DNA from: Bacteroidales bacterium
GTDB lineage: Bacteria; Bacteroidota; Bacteroidia; Bacteroidales; Muribaculaceae
Reading direction: 5' to 3'
Assembly: GCA_014800895.1 (NCBI GenBank)
Contig: JAAVFG010000054.1
Coordinates: forward strand, 1 to 64,000
DNA length: 64,000 nucleotides
Under the pieces are notes generated by a model. It did no database searches. It saw nothing but the letters and a program-made list of their open reading frames with translations, and was not told the origin of the DNA. This document shows, piece after piece, positions 29,774 through 36,711 of this stretch; position 1 is the stretch's first letter; each line of letters begins with the position of its first letter. The translations under genes and the position numbers were made by a program.

Positions 29774-30157
29774 TTATTTCTTAGCTGCCTTAGGACGTTT
29801 CGCGCCATATTTGGAGCGACGCTGTGTACGGCCCTGTACACCTGCAGTATCAAGAGTACCGCGCACGATGTGATAGCGCACACCGGGAAGATCCTTAACA
29901 CGACCACCACGTACCATTACGATAGAGTGCTCCTGAAGGTTATGTCCCTCTCCGGGGATGTAGCTGTTCACTTCCTTGCCGTTGGTGAGACGCACACGCG
30001 CCACCTTTCTCATCGCTGAATTCGGCTTCTTAGGTGTTGTGGTGTAAACACGCACACACACGCCGCGGCGCTGAGGACAGGAATCCAATGCGGGAGACTT
30101 GCTCTTGTCTTTAAGAACACTGCGTCCCTTTCTTACTAATTGCTGAATAGTAGGCAT
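29774..30157 (-). CDS. rpsL: 30S ribosomal protein S12
   Basis: uS12 controls decoding accuracy and carries streptomycin-resistance positions. The 127-residue sequence has lysines at 43-44 ([10 protein letters not shown]) and [16 protein letters not shown], all wild type, so no classic streptomycin-resistance substitution is seen. It is the first gene of the superoperon, about 140 nt downstream of the predicted transcription start. Confidence 0.98.
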   Translation of the reverse strand: MPTIQQLVRKGRSVLKDKSKSPALDSCPQRRGVCVRVYTTTPKKPNSAMRKVARVRLTNGKEVNSYIPGEGHNLQEHSIVMVRGGRVKDLPGVRYHIVRGTLDTAGVQGRTQRRSKYGAKRPKAAKK

Positions 30158-30305
30158 TCTTTGTCTCTTTTATTATTATTGGTTGGTTATCTTCCTATTT
30201 TTATTGATTTCGCACAATCTCACCATTATGCCATAATGCACGCTAAGCAATTTATTATCAATCGCTTAACTTGCATTTGAGGTGACTCTGCGCCTTAAAT
30301 CGGTG
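30158..30305 (-). promoter_or_regulatory. 5' leader of the str-S10-spc-alpha superoperon
   Basis: The roughly 140-nt leader before rpsL contains a near-perfect palindrome CATTATGCCATAATG (plus strand about 30222-30236) and a possible hairpin TAAGC...GCTTA upstream of it. Nothing in it looks like a gene. The rest of the gap, 30338-30470, is AT-rich and shows nothing I recognise. Confidence 0.5.
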
Positions 30306-30337
30306 CAAAGATACTAATATTTAACGGATTACGCAAA
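30306..30337 (-). promoter_or_regulatory. Consensus promoter of the ribosomal superoperon
   Basis: Minus strand: TTTG (30334-30337), 20 nt, TATCTTTG (30306-30313), an exact match to the Bacteroidales promoter pattern. It is the only such site directly upstream of rpsL and probably drives all 33 downstream genes. Confidence 0.85.
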
Positions 30338-30470
30338 TCTTTCCTTAAAAATTTATTCTTTTATCAGAAATTTTTCTGTTTTTAAACATATCCCCTCTCT
30401 TCCCTATATTTTTACTTAATTTTTGGTTAAGGGCGAAAATCAATGAATCTTCCAGGGTTTATCCTTTAAA

Positions 30471-31709
30471 TTAAGCCTTCCCCTTAAATTTTGAAGCATA
30501 GTCGTAGATATACTGGCATATCTCACGGTCAGTATCATTCAACTCAAGTCCGCGACGTGACATCACTCTTTGTGCCGTTGTCATGAATTTATCTATGCTT
30601 ACACTGCTGAAGCCTCCTTCGGGCGAACCTTCACTAAAACTCGGGATGAAGACGCGCGGAAAACCGGCACCATGGAGATTCACTCCTACTCCTACCACTG
30701 TAGCAGTGTTGAACATACAGTTTATTCCTGCTTTTGAGTGGTCGCCCATTATAAGGCCGCAGAATTGCAGGTCAGTGCGCATGAATCTTTGCTGACGGTA
30801 ATTCCAGATACGGATCTTGGCATAATCATTCTTAAGATTGGAGGCGTTTGTACCTGCTCCGATATTACACCACTCCCCTACTACGGCATTTCCCAAATAT
30901 CCGTCATGGGCTTTATTGCTATATCCGAAAACTACAATATTCTGAATCTCCCCTCCTATCTTACAGTAGGGTCCGATAGTGGTGCCTCCATATATTTTCG
31001 CGCCCATCTTGAAGATGGAGTGCTCACCCAACGCAATGGGTCCGCGCAATACGCATCCCTCCATCACTTCGGCATCCTTTCCTATATATATAGGACCATT
31101 CTTCACATTCAGGATGGCTCCTTCCACAACCGCCCCCTCCTCAATAAAGATATTCGGCGAGCCGTTTTCATCCTCGGATTTTCCGATAACTGTGCAGCTA
31201 TCGCTCAAGGGTTGAGATTTTTTTCCGGCTACCATCAGGTGATAGTCATTGATTATCTCTTTCTCATTATTCAGGAAGATATCGAATACAAACTTCAGTC
31301 GGCGTGCGCCTACCCTTACCTCGCGATAGCTGGAGAAGTCCTCCTTGGAGAGATTGGCTAATTTTTCAAAGTCAGAATCTTTCGCAATAAATGCGAGGAC
31401 TGTCTCTCCGTCTGTAATAAGGTCACCCTCTTCTAATTCTGAAATAGCCGCAGCAACATCAGGATCAGGAAGTAGCGAACCGTTAATAAATAGTGCCAAT
31501 GACTCTCCGAGCTCTACGGGCTTATATTTCTCCTGCAGATATCCTACTGTCTTGAATGAGTATTCACCCGGCAGATAGCGCTGCCATTTCTCTTTAATAG
31601 TCATTATACCGAGACGGAAACCACCTACAGGTCGGGTATAAGATAAAGGAAGGAGATTTTCATGCGTCTCGGCAGTGTCGTAAAGCACTATATTTCGGAG
31701 TCCAGTCAT
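30471..31709 (-). CDS. GlmU-like sugar nucleotidyltransferase with left-handed beta-helix
   Basis: The 412-residue protein resembles the Bacteroidetes GlmU-like putative sugar-phosphate nucleotidyltransferases. The N-terminal half begins LRNIVLYDTAETHENLLPLS; the C-terminal half has hexapeptide repeats typical of acyltransferase LbH domains (IYIGKDAEVMEGCVLRGPIA, AVVGEWCNIGAGTNASNLKN). GlmU homologues make UDP-GlcNAc, but the substrate here is not proven. I chose ATG 31709: the ATG at 31745 lies upstream of the predicted -7 element (31734-31741), so it could not be in that transcript. Confidence 0.8.
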   Translation of the reverse strand: MTGLRNIVLYDTAETHENLLPLSYTRPVGGFRLGIMTIKEKWQRYLPGEYSFKTVGYLQEKYKPVELGESLALFINGSLLPDPDVAAAISELEEGDLITDGETVLAFIAKDSDFEKLANLSKEDFSSYREVRVGARRLKFVFDIFLNNEKEIINDYHLMVAGKKSQPLSDSCTVIGKSEDENGSPNIFIEEGAVVEGAILNVKNGPIYIGKDAEVMEGCVLRGPIALGEHSIFKMGAKIYGGTTIGPYCKIGGEIQNIVVFGYSNKAHDGYLGNAVVGEWCNIGAGTNASNLKNDYAKIRIWNYRQQRFMRTDLQFCGLIMGDHSKAGINCMFNTATVVGVGVNLHGAGFPRVFIPSFSEGSPEGGFSSVSIDKFMTTAQRVMSRRGLELNDTDREICQYIYDYASKFKGKA

Positions 31710-31733
31710 TTTCACACTTTTATAATATTTGTG

Positions 31734-31765
31734 CAAAAATAACATTTTATGGATTTATATGCAAA
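31734..31765 (-). promoter_or_regulatory. Consensus promoter of the GlmU-like gene
   Basis: Minus strand: TTTG (31762-31765), 20 nt, TATTTTTG (31734-31741). The predicted start near 31727 leaves a leader of about 18 nt before ATG 31709. Confidence 0.8.
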
Positions 31766-32360
31766 TGGAAATTAGCCTTCTATATTGAAATGTCCGCATT
31801 TCAATATAATTAATAAAAAAAGCTTAGACTGCTTCAAGGGCTGAATACTGTTACCGGGAAGACATAATAAAAAAAATTAATGTATATTGTTACGTTTATC
31901 TTTTTCCTTCGTATTAATAATATAAGATTATGAAAAAGGAAAGATTGAACATAGCATTTTTGGAATTGCCGGGAGTTTGGGAGTTTCAACGTGCATTTAA
32001 TAATTAATCAATCGCTAATCAGTGGGTTACATCATAAATTTAATGCTGTTAAATGTTCTTACCGTTGAATTTCAACAGTTTACGATTTTTGGCTTATCTG
32101 TATTATACTGAATCGTAATTAGATAATAAACTGCATTGAAAAGTATGCTCAGATGACAACTATGCCTTATTATTGTAGACTTACATTGGCGACGACTGGG
32201 GGCGGGAGTCTCTCGGCCGTCAGTCTATCCGGAAATGGGAGAGAGCCGGGGATGCGCCTCTTATGCGTTTATTTAATTAAATATTAGGTTGTTAAAATAT
32301 TAACTCTAAAATATTAGCACCTTTGGATATAATGTATATTATTGATTAACTATATATTAA
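31766..32360. other. Non-coding stretch with repeat copies, left part of the accessory island
   Basis: About 600 bp of AT-rich DNA without a credible gene. It contains a 99-bp repeat copy (31970-32068), one copy of the CGACTGGGGGCGGGAG repeat (near 32174-32211), and the left arm of an inverted repeat whose right arm lies at 32369-32382. Confidence 0.6.
31970..32068 (+). repeat. 99-bp dispersed repeat, copy 1
   Basis: It aligns without gaps to 38577-38675 at about 80% identity by hand count (roughly 20 differences). Both copies keep one open frame of 32 codons ending at the same TGA. 20 of 32 encoded residues are identical, starting RE-GSFN. Confidence 0.75.
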
Positions 32361-32382
32361 ATATTAGAACTCCCAAACTCCA
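31975..32382. repeat. 14-bp inverted repeat bounding a ~400-bp block
   Basis: GGAGTTTGGGAGTT (about 31973-31986) and its exact complement AACTCCCAAACTCC (32369-32382) bound the block. The right arm abuts the truncated end of an outer-membrane gene remnant, so the block may mark an insertion or a deletion junction. Confidence 0.55.
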
Positions 32383-32645
32383 GGTATGAGTTCCTGCAAT
32401 TATTTAATGTCTCTCTCCGCTATTCTCTCCTTAATAACCGCATGGCTCTCCAGCTAAGAGCTAATGACATCTTCGGATGGAATAAGACAAGATCAAAAGA
32501 ATCCTATGCCGGCTACAGTATGAAGCAAACCTTTAACGGACATACCGCCTACGTTTTATTCAGCATCAGCTACCGCTTCGGACGCGACAAGGTGAATAAC
32601 GTATGGAGAGCTTCAAAAGAGGAACAGTCAGGAAGGACAAAATAA
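32361..32645 (+). pseudogene. C-terminal remnant of an outer-membrane beta-barrel (TonB receptor-like) gene
   Basis: The open frame after the TAA at 32358 encodes about 94 residues ending in typical last strands of the Bacteroidetes OMP_b-brl family: SLRYSLLNNRMALQLRANDI, then AYVLFSISYRFGR. The N-terminal >500 residues are missing. The frame is intact from the repeat junction to its stop, and a strong hairpin follows at 32695. It is most likely a decayed receptor cut by rearrangement. Confidence 0.65.
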
Positions 32646-32694
32646 ACTCATATCACCAGTTAAACTATATTAAGCTTAAACCCCTAAAAACAAT

Positions 32695-32738
32695 GACGCC
32701 ATGAAATTTCACAATTTCACGGCGTCTTGTGATTTTTT
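32695..32738 (+). terminator. Terminator hairpin after the receptor remnant
   Basis: GACGCCATGAAATT and AATTTCACGGCGTC pair with one mismatch around a 4-nt loop, with a T6 run at 32733-32738. On the minus strand ATTGTTTTT follows, so it can act in both directions. Confidence 0.75.
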
Positions 32739-32876
32739 AGACTCGTCTACTTTCACAAGTAAAACGGCAATCCTACTAAACCACTAACTTACAAATTTTA
32801 TATCACTATTACTTAAAAGATTTTTGACTTGCCATCTTTATATTGACTGTATCAAATCGAAGTTTGATTACGCCTG

Positions 32877-32907
32877 CAAAGTTAGAAATTTATTTTAATA
32901 CCACAAA
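32877..32907 (-). promoter_or_regulatory. Orphan consensus promoter
   Basis: Minus strand: TTTG (32904-32907), 19 nt, TAACTTTG (32877-32884). There is no gene downstream on that strand before the bidirectional hairpin at 32695-32726. A transcript of about 180 nt is predicted. Confidence 0.65.
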
Positions 32908-33033
32908 ATTGTTGTATCATTTTTTTATATATTTTTGTCCATATTATTTTCTTTTTCATCAAGATTTCAACATTTAAGACAATTATTTCTCACTGTAGAC
33001 TTACATCGGCAGCGACTGGGGGCGGGAGCCTTG

Positions 33034-33160
33034 CTCTGAATGTTGGAAGACCGACGGCTTCGCCGCCGAGTAGTCTCGTCCTGACTTACCCCCCGGCGGC
33101 GGGCGATGCCCTTAGCGGGGGTTAAACAAGGACTCGCTGCTCCGCGGCTACCTTCCGGAT
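33034..33160. repeat. GC-rich hairpin repeat, copy 1
   Basis: Starts CTCTGAATGTTGGAAGACCG and is closely related to 38973-39101. It contains nested hairpins built on CCCCCG/CGGGGG and GGGC/GCCC, and the motif CTCCGCGGCTACC. It resembles REP-like intergenic repeats in style; no open frame is conserved. Confidence 0.7.
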
Positions 33161-33235
33161 CTTCTTGTTCTCCTTTTTTTATTGTCTAAAATTAAATCCT
33201 ACTGTCTAAATTTTCTATATAACAGAATAAACTAC

Positions 33236-33357
33236 ATGTACCGTTTTAGCATATTACAATACCCATTAAATGTACCGTTTTAAGGTATTTTTATTCCGAA
33301 ATGTACTGTTTTAGGATATTTATATTCTGATATGTACTGTTTTATTATTTCTAAAAA
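33236..33357. repeat. Four tandem ~31-nt repeats
   Basis: Units start at 33236, 33270, 33301 and 33332 with the core ATGTACYGTTTTA followed by 16-20 AT-rich bases that differ between units. They overlap the 3' end of the small gene ending at 33280. Confidence 0.7.
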
Positions 33358-33501
33358 TGTCGATAGAAATATCTCGGCAGTGCTAAGCAGAATCATGACT
33401 ACAATAAGCCAATCCACCATATTATGCCATTGACGCGTGTGCAGATTATCATCTAACACACGCGCCATAGCTATTTTAAAATTCTTAATACGAGAAGTCA
33501 T
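33280..33501 (-). CDS. Small single-pass membrane protein
   Basis: The 73-residue protein has a basic N-terminus and one hydrophobic segment (residues ~29-47, VDWLIVVMILLSTAEIFL). I do not recognise the family. It starts 6 nt after the stop of the preceding 59-residue gene. Its last ~25 residues are encoded by the tandem ATGTACYGTTTTA repeats, so the original C-terminus may have been replaced. It is the last gene of the TerB/OmpA cluster. Confidence 0.55.
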   Translation of the reverse strand: MTSRIKNFKIAMARVLDDNLHTRQWHNMVDWLIVVMILLSTAEIFLSTFLEIIKQYISEYKYPKTVHFGIKIP

Positions 33502-33507
33502 TTGGAT

Positions 33508-33687
33508 TTAGTTTTTTCTACCTCTTTTCTTTTTTCCACCCATCAATGCATTGATTACCATACCCCCAATTTTTCTTTCTAATCCTGCACGCGTAGTAGG
33601 GATTCCGGTGGCACGAGATATTTTACGTTTAGCCGCCGTAATTCCGACAGCTCTCTTCCAAGAAAATGATAAACCGGGTATCTTCAT
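33508..33687 (-). CDS. Small basic protein of the TerB/OmpA cluster
   Basis: The gene encodes 59 residues, MKIPGLSFSWKRAVGITAAK to KKKRGRKN, with 14 Lys/Arg and a Lys/Arg-rich C-terminus. Its ATG overlaps the TGA of the upstream 49-residue gene (ATGA), strong evidence of real, coupled genes. Nucleic-acid binding is possible from its charge, but no family is recognised. Confidence 0.6.
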   Translation of the reverse strand: MKIPGLSFSWKRAVGITAAKRKISRATGIPTTRAGLERKIGGMVINALMGGKKKRGRKN

Positions 33688-33833
33688 TCAAACAATCCTA
33701 ATAAATAACAGATTAAACATAATCCAAGAACAAGGAAGGTTAAACAGCCGCTACAGCCACATCCTCCGCTTTTACCATTAAATAACCATTGGAGGAATAA
33801 GGTAGTTAATACACCTTTCCAAAAATCGTTCAT
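33684..33833 (-). CDS. Small Gly/Cys membrane protein of the TerB/OmpA cluster
   Basis: The 49-residue product starts MNDFWKGVLTTLFLQWLF, has a GGCGCSGC cluster and ends in a hydrophobic helix (TFLVLGLCLICYLLGLFE). The Cys cluster between two hydrophobic stretches could bind metal or form disulfides (inference). It overlaps the next gene by 4 nt and begins 5 nt after the coiled-coil gene. Confidence 0.55.
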   Translation of the reverse strand: MNDFWKGVLTTLFLQWLFNGKSGGCGCSGCLTFLVLGLCLICYLLGLFE

Positions 33834-33838
33834 TTCAA

Positions 33839-34087
33839 TTATTTTGGAGCTCTTACTTTATTGAGTTGTGCCTGAGCTATCTGACGCTTTAAGGATTCTA
33901 TATTTCTTTTATGTGATTCAGCCTTATCTATCTTACTTTTACGATATGAAGCTTTAGCGGTGGGAGTACTTGCCGATCTGATACTTCGTGCATAGCTCTC
34001 ATTGTCACGCTTCATTGCTTCCTTTTCACGTGCAACTCGGGCACGCAAATCTATGATCTGCTTCTGATAATATGCTTTTGTACTCAT
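33839..34087 (-). CDS. Small Lys/Arg-rich coiled-coil protein
   Basis: The 82-residue protein starts MSTKAYYQKQIIDLRARVAR and is almost entirely charged helix with heptad-like spacing (KEAMKRDNESYARSIRS, ESLKRQIAQAQ). An in-frame ATG at 34150 would read through a perfect 14-bp hairpin, so the start at 34087 is preferred. No family is recognised. It is separated from the OmpA-domain gene by that hairpin. Confidence 0.6.
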   Translation of the reverse strand: MSTKAYYQKQIIDLRARVAREKEAMKRDNESYARSIRSASTPTAKASYRKSKIDKAESHKRNIESLKRQIAQAQLNKVRAPK

Positions 34088-34113
34088 AATAAAAATATAA
34101 TGGGATATATAAT

Positions 34114-34168
34114 CTGAAAAATGCGAGCCGTAAAAATAGATATTCTGCATACGACTCGCATTTTTCAG
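34114..34168 (-). terminator. 14-bp perfect hairpin between the OmpA-domain gene and the coiled-coil gene
   Basis: CTGAAAAATGCGAG (34114-34127) and CTCGCATTTTTCAG (34155-34168) are exactly complementary. A/T-rich arms and a T-rich stretch after it on the minus strand suggest partial termination or an RNA-processing site inside the cluster. Confidence 0.55.
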
Positions 34169-34174
34169 TTACTT

Positions 34175-35410
34175 TTACTTTTTAGCGGCTGCTGCCAAAG
34201 TATCGTTATCGTTTGCGAGCTTGGTATTTGAGGCATTTGCCACCTGCACACCGATTCCATAGGCATCAGCTACCATTTTCTCAAAGCTTCCAACCTTGCG
34301 GTTTGAACCTACCACAATCTCACCACCCTTTGCACCCTCGGCACGAATTGATGCTAATGTTGCATCATCTTTTGCCGGAGCTTTACAGCTCACGGTAGTG
34401 TATACACGTAGAGAGAGTCCAAAAGTATCCTTAAATTTCTCTTTGAGGCCTTTCACTTTCATTCGCCCATCAATCTTAAAATCTGCCATTATAAATGATT
34501 TTTTAAGTATTTGAAATTCTGTACGGCGATTTACATCTGAGGTAGGATTATTTTTGTCCTTAAGTTCGGAGCTACCTTTACCCACTGCCTCCAAACGAGA
34601 GCCATTAATACCCTCTTTGTTTACAAGAAAATCAACCGCTGCCTTAGCACGAGCCTCAGAAAGAGCCTGATTTGTTGCGTCATCCCCCTCTGCCGATGTA
34701 TGACCCTCAATACGAAGCTTAACCTCATCATTTTGCTTCATCACCTTGGCAAGATCATGGAGAGCAAGCTTGGCATCATCATTAAGTTCCGCCTTCCCTT
34801 GCTCGAATTGTGCAGCGTTGAAGTTTGCTTCGATATCCGCGATTTGTTTCACATAAACTGTATCACGAACTATCACTTCTTTCTCCACAATCTTCTCCAC
34901 TACCTTCTCATCCCTCGGAAGACAAAGCGCAACAACTACACCGGCTATTATCAACCCAAGAATTAACCAAAGCCACCAGGGAAGTCCTTTTTTATTCTTT
35001 CTCACCGGAGGGACATACCCATTGAGGTATTCTAATGCGAATGATCCCTTTTTACCAAAACCCTTTTCCGCCGGATCAAACTGAGCGATCTCGATATCAT
35101 AATTCTTAGCGTGATTAATGAGACGCTCAAAGGAGGGTTTTGTCCACATCTTATTGACAGCAACTTTTTTTCCGTTACCATCCACAAGAATCTCATCCTC
35201 TCTTTTAAAGTAGCCATCCCATGCCATATCCGAATTTTCATCTGCGTCAATGAAAATCTTCTTTGTTCCGTTGTCAGGAGCTAATTCTGCGGGGAAAGCT
35301 TTGATAAGATCCTCCAATGTTGCCTGAGGATACATCACCATATAGGCATGCATAATACCTAAGGCTGTACGGTTCTGAGCCTTACCGTATACTCTTACTT
35401 TACTTGGCAT
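34175..35410 (-). CDS. Multidomain inner-membrane protein with OmpA peptidoglycan-binding domain
   Basis: The 411-residue protein has three visible parts. Residues ~1-135 form a predicted cytoplasmic domain (MPSKVRVYGKAQNRTALGIM, then EDEILVDGNGKKVAVNKMW). A membrane helix (WLWLILGLIIAGVVVAL) follows near residue 150. A coiled linker leads to an OmpA/MotB domain (~200-305: FNAAQFEQGKAELND, RIEGHTSAEGDDATNQALSE, RAKAAVDFLVNKEG). A C-terminal domain of ~100 residues starts KIDGRMKVKGLKEKFKDTFG. The OmpA domain should anchor the protein to peptidoglycan. It lies 5 nt after the TerB-like gene. I cannot name a family for the outer domains. Confidence 0.75.
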   Translation of the reverse strand: MPSKVRVYGKAQNRTALGIMHAYMVMYPQATLEDLIKAFPAELAPDNGTKKIFIDADENSDMAWDGYFKREDEILVDGNGKKVAVNKMWTKPSFERLINHAKNYDIEIAQFDPAEKGFGKKGSFALEYLNGYVPPVRKNKKGLPWWLWLILGLIIAGVVVALCLPRDEKVVEKIVEKEVIVRDTVYVKQIADIEANFNAAQFEQGKAELNDDAKLALHDLAKVMKQNDEVKLRIEGHTSAEGDDATNQALSEARAKAAVDFLVNKEGINGSRLEAVGKGSSELKDKNNPTSDVNRRTEFQILKKSFIMADFKIDGRMKVKGLKEKFKDTFGLSLRVYTTVSCKAPAKDDATLASIRAEGAKGGEIVVGSNRKVGSFEKMVADAYGIGVQVANASNTKLANDNDTLAAAAKK

Positions 35411-35415
35411 AATAA

Positions 35416-35841
35416 TTATTCTTCGTCAGCTTCAAATGAAACTTCAAGCTCCGGCTCACTCTTCACAAGGTCGCAAAGCATAAGCACTGCTGCGTCCTGA
35501 TCAATATCAAGAGCTTCCGCAAGAGCAAGTAGATTATGTACTTCTCCGTATGTAAGCACATTATCGCAAAGTGCCATTTGCATCAATGCCTGGAACACTT
35601 CTCCTGTTTCCTCATCGTTTACTTTCTCGGCATGCTTTACCGCAAAGTCAGTAGCTTTTGCCTCATCCATCATTTTTAATTCCACAAGAGCAGCTGTCAC
35701 ATTCATGTTTAACTCTTTTTCCGGAATTCCAAGTGCCTCAGCAATTTCGCTAAGCGTAGTACGCTCGATATCTGAAAATTCGCCATCAGCCCAAATCATT
35801 GCAGCAAGGATGGACGCTATTGTTATTGTTGGAGTCTTCAT
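35416..35841 (-). CDS. TerB-like protein
   Basis: The 141-residue all-helical acidic protein shows two TerB-type halves, each with an acidic metal-site-like motif: MIWADGEFSDIERTTLSEIA and MALCDNVLTYGEVHNLLALA. TerB domains occur in tellurite-resistance and stress systems and are linked to membrane-associated metal sensing and DNA-processing complexes (family knowledge). It is 5 nt upstream of the OmpA-domain gene and 11 nt after the Lys-rich repeat gene, clearly in one operon. Confidence 0.65.
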   Translation of the reverse strand: MKTPTITIASILAAMIWADGEFSDIERTTLSEIAEALGIPEKELNMNVTAALVELKMMDEAKATDFAVKHAEKVNDEETGEVFQALMQMALCDNVLTYGEVHNLLALAEALDIDQDAAVLMLCDLVKSEPELEVSFEADEE

Positions 35842-35852
35842 GATTTCTGTAG

Positions 35853-36134
35853 TTAGCTAAAAAGACGTTTTAGACGATTTGAGAGAGAGTTCTTCGCCTT
35901 GCGAGCTTTTGCCATGCGCTCTGCAATAGCTTTTCCTTCTTTAGTTCGCTTATCGACTTTGCCTGATGCAGTTCTCTTAAGTGTAGATGTTGTTGATGTT
36001 GTTGTTTTCTTTGTCGTGTTTTTCGCTCCGGCTTTAGCCTTAGCTGCACGTGCTTTGGCAAGACGATCCTTGAGTTCCTTATACTCTTTGGTTCGCTTAT
36101 CCATCTTGCCAGATGCGGTGGTTTTTATAGCCAT
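35853..36134 (-). CDS. Lys/Ala-rich protein with a duplicated TASGK-DKRTKE motif
   Basis: The chosen start MAIKTTASGKMDKRTKEYKE gives 93 residues; the longer frame (36347) would run inside the upstream gene. The protein is two copies of TASGKxDKRTKE + charged helix (DRLAKARAAKAK, ERMAKARKAKNS), joined by a Thr-rich linker. The composition is like small histone-H1-type or nucleoid-associated proteins (inference). It sits 11 nt before the TerB-like gene. Confidence 0.6.
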   Translation of the reverse strand: MAIKTTASGKMDKRTKEYKELKDRLAKARAAKAKAGAKNTTKKTTTSTTSTLKRTASGKVDKRTKEGKAIAERMAKARKAKNSLSNRLKRLFS

Positions 36135-36198
36135 AGTGTATGAAAGTTTATTTCTTATTCCTGATACATTACTATCGTAATTCTGAGTAGATATTTCT

Positions 36199-36585
36199 TT
36201 ATTTACCCGAATTAATGAAGTCAACGAGTTTTGATCCGTTCTGTCTGGTATTGGAACTTTCATTGATTGTGAAGCCAACTTTTGCAGCAATCTCACGGAG
36301 AGCACCAAGGGTATTACCATAAATACGGTATGTTTCGATGCTACCACTGTCTCGCTTCACGATAGTGTATTCACCAATCTCAGCCTGATTTCCTTCTCCG
36401 AACTCCTTGATGAGTTTTGATCCGAAAGTACGAGTGTTCCATTTGGGATCGTATTCGAAGTTTTTAGCTGCGGCACACTCACGAAGTGATCCCAATACGT
36501 TATCGAATATTTTGCATACACGGATTGAGCCGGAATCTTCTACGGTTATGACGTATTCACCGGAAATTGCAGATTTCTTTGCCAT
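36199..36585 (-). CDS. Protein with two tandem copies of a ~55-residue domain
   Basis: The 128-residue protein is an internal duplication: residues ~10-62 (GEYVITVEDSGSIRVCKIFD...FGSKLIKEF) align with ~70-124 (GEYTIVKRDSGSIETYRIYG...NGSKLVDFI). Both share DSGSI, LGxLREIA/CAAA, N-TR and GSKL. I recognise no family. It is the first gene of the TerB/OmpA cluster and is preceded by a perfect 16-bp tandem repeat. Confidence 0.7.
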   Translation of the reverse strand: MAKKSAISGEYVITVEDSGSIRVCKIFDNVLGSLRECAAAKNFEYDPKWNTRTFGSKLIKEFGEGNQAEIGEYTIVKRDSGSIETYRIYGNTLGALREIAAKVGFTINESSNTRQNGSKLVDFINSGK

Positions 36586-36586
36586 A

Positions 36587-36618
36587 TTAAATTATATTTT
36601 AATTAAATTATATTTTAA
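36587..36618. repeat. Perfect 16-bp tandem duplication upstream of the TerB/OmpA cluster
   Basis: TTAAATTATATTTTAA occurs twice head to tail (36587-36602, 36603-36618), ending 2 nt before the ATG of the first cluster gene. Each unit is nearly palindromic. It may be an operator or a translation-control element; no TAnnTTTG promoter was found nearby. Confidence 0.75.
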
Positions 36619-36635
36619 AGTTTTCAATCCAATAA

Positions 36636-36652
36636 GGAGCAACTAAGGCTCC
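36636..36652 (-). terminator. Weak hairpin after the GIY-YIG-like gene
   Basis: GGAGC and GCTCC (minus-strand reading GGAGC-7 nt-GCTCC) are followed by TTATTGG. The stem is only 5 bp, so it is a weak candidate end for the nuclease operon. Confidence 0.35.
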
Positions 36653-36711
36653 ATCCACCCAATTACCCATATTTACTTGTATGGTATCTAAGCCTTATAT
36701 TCAATTATTCC

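Larger units (their letters stand above)
32739..33235. other. Non-coding stretch with an orphan promoter and GC-rich repeats
   Basis: About 500 bp without a gene. It holds a consensus minus-strand promoter (32877-32907), a CGACTGGGGGCGGGAG repeat copy (about 32994-33031) and a 127-bp GC-rich repeat (33034-33160). The base composition jumps from AT-rich to GC-rich at 33000. Confidence 0.6.

Noticed and set aside
33236-33357. CRISPR-like array
   Set aside because: Only four units with a 13-nt core, AT-rich and irregular 16-20 nt spacers, and no cas genes. It is better described as a short tandem repeat.
33551-33781. 76-codon plus-strand frame
   Set aside because: It is the shadow of the two overlapping small minus-strand genes, which show ATGA coupling.
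35853-36347. Longer frame for the Lys-rich repeat protein
   Set aside because: It would overlap the upstream gene by 149 nt; the ATG at 36134 sits cleanly between genes.
33280-36585. Zorya-type defence system, because of the OmpA-domain membrane protein
   Set aside because: No MotA/ZorA-like partner or helicase/nuclease ZorD/ZorE is present in the cluster.
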